DNA of 43,187 nucleotides from contig VXOS01000006.1 of NCBI GenBank assembly GCA_009839925.1, positions 1 through 43,187 of the forward strand, read 5' to 3'. The position numbers and the translations under genes were made by a program. The first letter of the stretch is position 1. Every line of letters begins with the position of its first letter. Source of the stretch: Chloroflexota bacterium. GTDB taxonomy: Bacteria > Chloroflexota > Dehalococcoidia > UBA2979. Below, piece after piece: positions 40,597-43,187 of this stretch. The notes under the pieces were generated by a model. The model was not told the origin of the DNA, searched no databases, and worked only from the letters and a program-made list of their open reading frames with translations.

Positions 40597-40617
40597 CGGC
40601 CGGCGGGCGCGCAGCGC

Positions 40618-41862
40618 ATGCGCCTCCTGACCGCTCCCGCCCGCCACCCGCTCGTCGCCAACACGCTCGAGTCGCTGCTCGCCTACCCGGACTTTCGGGC
40701 GCTGTGGTTGAGCACTCTCTTCGCCTGGAGCGCGTGGTGGGGGCAGAACGTCGTGCTGATCTGGCTGGCCTTCGACATCACGCGCTCGGAGTTCGCGGTT
40801 TCAGCGGCGGCGGCGGCCGGGTTGACGCCGATGCTGCTCGGTCCGGTCGGCGGCCTGCTCGCGGACCGCCTCCACCGTCCGCGCCTGCTCATCGGCGCGC
40901 AGTCGCTCGGGCTCGCCACCGGGGTGGTGATCGCCTCGCTCGTGACGCTGGATCGGGCGGAGTACTGGCACATCGTCGTGGCCACGGCGCTCCTCGGCCT
41001 GACCACGCAGCCGCTGATGCCGACACGGTTCACGCTCACGATCGACCTCGTGGGCGAGCGACGGGTCTCGAGCGCGAACGCGGTCACGACCGCGGGGATG
41101 CTGGGCAGCCGCATGGTCGTTCCCGCGGCGGCGGGTGCGCTGATCGCGACGTTCGGCGCGGATGTCGCGCTCTGGTTCTGCCTCGCCTGGTACCTGCCCG
41201 CATCGTGGCCCCTGCTCCGCGTGCAGGACGCTCGCCGCGGCCCTCGCTCCGCCGTGACCGCGGCGCCGGCCGAGATCGCGCACGGGTTCCGTTACGCCGT
41301 CACGAACCCCGCGCTGCGCGCCCTGCTGCTGGTCACGGTGCTGGCCAACATGCTCGGCTGGCCGGTAGTCCTCGGATTCCTGCCCGTCTTCGCGGAGGAG
41401 GTCTTCGACGTCGGCGCGGCGGGGCTGGGACTGATCGTCGGCGTCCACGGGCTGGGGGCGCTGACCGCCGCCCTCGCGATCGCCTCGTGGGGCGACTTCC
41501 ACTGGAAGGGCATGCTCTACCTGATGGCGACGGTGCTGTTCGGGCTGGGGCTCGCCGCGTTCGCGGTCAGTGGGGGGTTCGCACTCGCGCTGCTGCTGAT
41601 CTTCTTCGCCGGTCTGGGGGGTTCGGGATTCGGCGTGATGCAGAGCACGGTGACGATGCTGCTCTCGCCGCCCGAGGCGCGCGGGCGGCTGCTGGGCGTG
41701 CTCATGATTTCGATCGGCGTCCTGCCGGGCGCGACGCTCGTGCAGGGCGCCGCTGCCTCGTCGCTGGGCGTCGTGACGACCACGGCCATCTCGGGCCTGC
41801 TGCTCGCCGCCCTGACGATCGCCATCACCGCCGTCTCGCCCGAGCTGCGCCGAGCGCGCTGA
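40618..41862 (+). CDS. MFS transporter (EntS-like)
   Basis: 414 aa; FRALWLSTLFAWSAWWGQNVVLIWLAFDI, GPVGGLLADRLHRPRLLIGAQ, 10-12 TM. Confidence 0.88.
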   Translation: MRLLTAPARHPLVANTLESLLAYPDFRALWLSTLFAWSAWWGQNVVLIWLAFDITRSEFAVSAAAAAGLTPMLLGPVGGLLADRLHRPRLLIGAQSLGLATGVVIASLVTLDRAEYWHIVVATALLGLTTQPLMPTRFTLTIDLVGERRVSSANAVTTAGMLGSRMVVPAAAGALIATFGADVALWFCLAWYLPASWPLLRVQDARRGPRSAVTAAPAEIAHGFRYAVTNPALRALLLVTVLANMLGWPVVLGFLPVFAEEVFDVGAAGLGLIVGVHGLGALTAALAIASWGDFHWKGMLYLMATVLFGLGLAAFAVSGGFALALLLIFFAGLGGSGFGVMQSTVTMLLSPPEARGRLLGVLMISIGVLPGATLVQGAAASSLGVVTTTAISGLLLAALTIAITAVSPELRRAR

Positions 41863-41898
41863 GGGCTGACCGCGAGCGCTATCGCTGGCGGCCCCCCG

Positions 41899-42522
41899 CT
41901 ACCCGATCGAGTCGCCCCAGCGGTCGACCGAGGCGACCTCGGCGAGTGGCTTGCGCGTGACGGGGCCAAAGGCGCCCTTCGGGTAGCCGAGCGGCACGGC
42001 GTAGACGATCTGGGCCTCCCCGGGGATTCCGAGCAGCTCCTTCGCACGCTCATCAACCACGGCGTGCAGCGTCGTGATCGTGCCGCCGATGCCGAGCGCG
42101 CGGGCGGCGAGCAGCAGGTTCTGCGCCGAGGGAATCACCGACCCCATCGCGTTCGCTCCCTGCTCGGTCGCGCAGACCAGCACGACGACGGGCGCCTCGC
42201 CGAACTCGTCGGCGAGCCGCATCGCCGAGACCATGGTCCGGTTCGAGCGGTCGATGTCCTCGGGGCCGTGGATGCCCTGATCGGCGCGCTTCGCCCACCA
42301 CGCCTCGCGGTAGAGCTCCCCGAGGCGCGCGCGGGTGCCGGAGTCGCGCACGACGAGGAAGTGCCAGGGCTGGGCGTTGCCGCCGTTGGGCGCCTGTATC
42401 GCCGCAGTGAGGATGTCGCGCAGGTCGGCCTCGGGGATCGGATCGGGCCTGACGCGGCGGATCGCCCGCAGCGAGAAGATCGCCTCGCCGAGGCTGATCG
42501 GGAATCGTTCGCTCGCATCCAT
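41899..42522 (-). CDS. Nitroreductase family protein
   Basis: Start MDASERFPISLGEAIFSLRAIRRVRPDPIPEADLRDILTAAIQAPNGGNAQPWHFLVVRD; GIGGTITTLH; AVPLGYP. Confidence 0.92.
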   Translation of the reverse strand: MDASERFPISLGEAIFSLRAIRRVRPDPIPEADLRDILTAAIQAPNGGNAQPWHFLVVRDSGTRARLGELYREAWWAKRADQGIHGPEDIDRSNRTMVSAMRLADEFGEAPVVVLVCATEQGANAMGSVIPSAQNLLLAARALGIGGTITTLHAVVDERAKELLGIPGEAQIVYAVPLGYPKGAFGPVTRKPLAEVASVDRWGDSIG

Positions 42523-42548
42523 CTCCGGCCTCCTGCCTCGTCGCGATC

Positions 42549-43115
42549 TCACTCCGCGCCCAGCGCCGCCGCATCCAGCCCGGCGAACGCGGCAATCGAG
42601 GGCAGACGCACGTCCGGCGGCTCGCCCTCGGCGGCCTCGAGGGCGTACGGGCCCTGCTCCACCAGCACCGTCGTCACCGTGTCGCCGAGGGCGGACTTCA
42701 CCGCCGTGAGGATGCCGGGCTTGTCGTCGATCAGCGCGTAGCGGCGCGCGGGGTAGCGCGCGCGGATCGTCTCCAGCTCCTGCTCCTTGTGCTCGAAGAT
42801 CAGCACCCTGCCCTCGAACGCGGCCTCGAGGCCGGAGGTCTGGATCTTGTGGTGCTGGTAGCGCTCGTCGCCGTCCGAGGCGATCACCGGCAGGCCCAGG
42901 CCCCCCGCGTGCTCGACGGCCTCGAGCGCGCCGGGGAAGAGGCAGCCCGCGTAGTCCAGGCCCAGCACCGCGCCGGTCAGTACCGCGCCGAGCGAGGCTT
43001 CACCGGACTCGCGTGCGAGGCGCTCGATCGTCTCGGGCAGGTCGACGTAGCCGAGGTCGGCGCGGACGGCCTCGTACGCCTCCCAGAAGCGCCGCGCGCC
43101 GGCGGCGCCGGCCCC
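42549..43115 (-). CDS. HAD-like hydrolase, N-terminus lost in low-complexity contig end
   Basis: Coding clearly extends upstream of the listed ATG: RFWEAYEAVRADLGYVDLPETIERLARESGEASLGAVLTGAVLGLDYAGCLFPGALEAVEH...IASDGDERYQHHKI...YALIDDKPGIL; approximate 5' limit. Confidence 0.75.
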   Translation of the reverse strand, partial: GAGAAGARRFWEAYEAVRADLGYVDLPETIERLARESGEASLGAVLTGAVLGLDYAGCLFPGALEAVEHAGGLGLPVIASDGDERYQHHKIQTSGLEAAFEGRVLIFEHKEQELETIRARYPARRYALIDDKPGILTAVKSALGDTVTTVLVEQGPYALEAAEGEPPDVRLPSIAAFAGLDAAALGAE

Positions 43116-43187
43116 CGCGCCCGGCGCCCCGGCCCCCCCCGCCCACCCCCCCGCCCCGGGGGGCGGGGGGTGGTGGGGGTGGGAGAG

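Overview
High-GC bacterial chromosomal window, probably a metagenome-derived contig. Gene content is compatible with Chloroflexota or a deep actinobacterial lineage, but taxonomy is not resolved. Most of it is metabolic and transport genes: an apparent lipB-lipA-aceE-E2-lpd pyruvate dehydrogenase/lipoylation operon, a heterodimeric ABC exporter with one degenerate ATP site, two adjacent ispH paralogs, an MMPL transporter, an ABC-F protein, two MDR alcohol dehydrogenases, a MaoC/FAS1-like dehydratase next to a two-domain CaiB/BaiF CoA-transferase, an acyl-CoA dehydrogenase and two MFS transporters. Several toxin-antitoxin loci or remnants are scattered among them: an RHH antitoxin cut by the left edge, a HigBA-like pair, a DUF433 antitoxin followed by a 16-codon remnant of its toxin, and an AbrB/PIN pair. 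The most unusual items are (1) an orphan DppB-DppC-like fused permease with a structured leader in a lower-GC segment; (2) the decayed DUF433/DUF5615 locus, whose toxin stub overlaps both neighbouring genes by start/stop codons; (3) a three-copy heptamer operator-like array before the MMPL gene; (4) a ~93-nt long hairpin near 35.9 kb; (5) a lower-GC gene of unknown function at 36.7-37.4 kb. No tRNA, rRNA, CRISPR or transposase was recognised. The right edge looks like an assembly artefact. Everything here is by eye; no searches were run.
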